A DNA stretch of 64,000 nt. Source: Lysobacter sp. Root494 (GTDB lineage: Bacteria; Pseudomonadota; Gammaproteobacteria; Xanthomonadales; Xanthomonadaceae). Below, in pieces: positions 63,581 to 64,000 of the stretch (position 1 is its first letter; each line of letters begins with the position of its first letter). Where the stretch lies: contig NZ_LMFH01000001.1 in NCBI RefSeq assembly GCF_001427225.1, positions 554,207 through 618,206 of the forward strand, in the 5' to 3' direction. Below the pieces are notes generated by a model. That model saw only the letters and a list, made by a program, of their open reading frames with translations, ran no database searches and was not told where the DNA came from. A program made the translations under genes and the position numbers.

Positions 63581-64000
63581 GTGTCCATCGTCCGCCGCCG
63601 CACCAAGATCCTCGCCACCCTCGGTCCCGCCACCGATGCACCGGGCGTCCTGGACGCCCTCCTCAATGCCGGCGTCGACGTGGTTCGCCTCAACTTCTCG
63701 CACGGCGATCCGTCGGGGCAGGTCGCGCGTGCCAATGCGGTGCGCGAAGCGGCGCATCGCGTGGGCCGCGAAGTCGGCATCCTCGCCGATCTCCCCGGCC
63801 CGAAGATCCGCATCGAGCGCTTCGCCGAAGGCCGCGTGCTGCTGAAGGCGGGCGACCGTTTCGATCTCGTCGCCAGCACCACTGCGCCGCCCGGCACCAT
63901 CCACGAAGTCGGCGTGAGCTACCTCGGCCTGCCGGGCGACGTGATCCCCGGCGACGTGCTGCTGCTGGACGACGGCATGCTGCAATTGCGCGTCGAACGG
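63581..64000 (+). CDS. pyk: Pyruvate kinase (N-terminal part, leaves the window)
   Basis: From GTG 63581 the frame gives SIVRRRTKILATLGPATD, then VRLNFSHGD (near residue 35) and ADLPGPKIRIERF (near 68-80). These are the first substrate and potassium sites of pyruvate kinase. The frame is open to the window edge (140 codons, entering the B domain). There is no better ATG nearby and no strong Shine-Dalgarno. It converts phosphoenolpyruvate and ADP to pyruvate and ATP. It comes 140 bases after the HAD gene and extends the pgk-HAD unit. Confidence 0.9.
   Translation, partial: MSIVRRRTKILATLGPATDAPGVLDALLNAGVDVVRLNFSHGDPSGQVARANAVREAAHRVGREVGILADLPGPKIRIERFAEGRVLLKAGDRFDLVASTTAPPGTIHEVGVSYLGLPGDVIPGDVLLLDDGMLQLRVER

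Overview
This is a high-GC (roughly two-thirds G+C), gene-dense stretch of a gammaproteobacterial chromosome. Gene order and protein sequences point to the Xanthomonadales, close to Lysobacter, Luteimonas or Xanthomonas: rph/yicC-gmk-rpoZ-spoT-ridA...recG, mrcA divergent from pilMNOPQ, and the tkt...gap...pgk...pyk glycolytic series all look xanthomonad. The assignment rests on recognition of families and order, not on a database search. I see no rRNA, tRNA, insertion sequence, prophage or CRISPR array.

Layout. 0-9 kb: the start of a secreted protein (leaving the window), mntP, pepQ, a DUF1631-PilZ pair, and a tightly overlapping minus-strand chain (VOC protein, rdgB, ABM-domain protein, hemW) next to rph. 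9-14 kb: plus-strand yicC, gmk, rpoZ, spoT and ridA. 14-20 kb: an accessory block with an AraC-type regulator facing a beta-helix lipoprotein, a diheme lipoprotein and a TonB-dependent receptor. This block sits where I would expect ridA to lie next to recG. 20-30 kb: recG, a nucleoside hydrolase, zinc-free rpmE, a candidate small RNA, gltA, an odd M20 peptidase homologue, a hypothetical protein and mrcA (PBP1A). 30.6-35.6 kb: pilMNOPQ, the type IV pilus alignment and secretin operon. 35.8-42.6 kb: a MoxR/DUF58/DUF4381/BatA/BatB-C/BatD operon, an envelope-located AAA+ and von Willebrand factor A system. 42.7-46 kb: two tandem DAACS symporters followed by a seven-unit, about 43-bp tandem repeat. 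46-57 kb: tkt, a REPIN-like hairpin, a hypothetical protein, a Tat-exported beta-helix protein, a 2,4-dienoyl-CoA reductase, a methyltransferase, an acetyl-CoA hydrolase/transferase, and an overlapping MBL hydrolase and S1/P1 nuclease pair. 57.5-64 kb: gap, an FKBP lipoprotein, a secreted PKD phosphoesterase, pgk, a HAD phosphatase and the first part of pyk.

Themes. Central carbon metabolism (tkt, gap, pgk, pyk, gltA), nucleotide and stringent-response housekeeping (gmk, rdgB, rpoZ, spoT, rph, yicC) and envelope systems (PilMNOPQ, PBP1A, MoxR-Bat) make up the core. The least understood parts are the AraC/beta-helix/diheme/TonB block, the 43-bp tandem repeat, the M20 homologue that lacks two metal ligands, and several regulatory palindromes and possible leaderless promoters.
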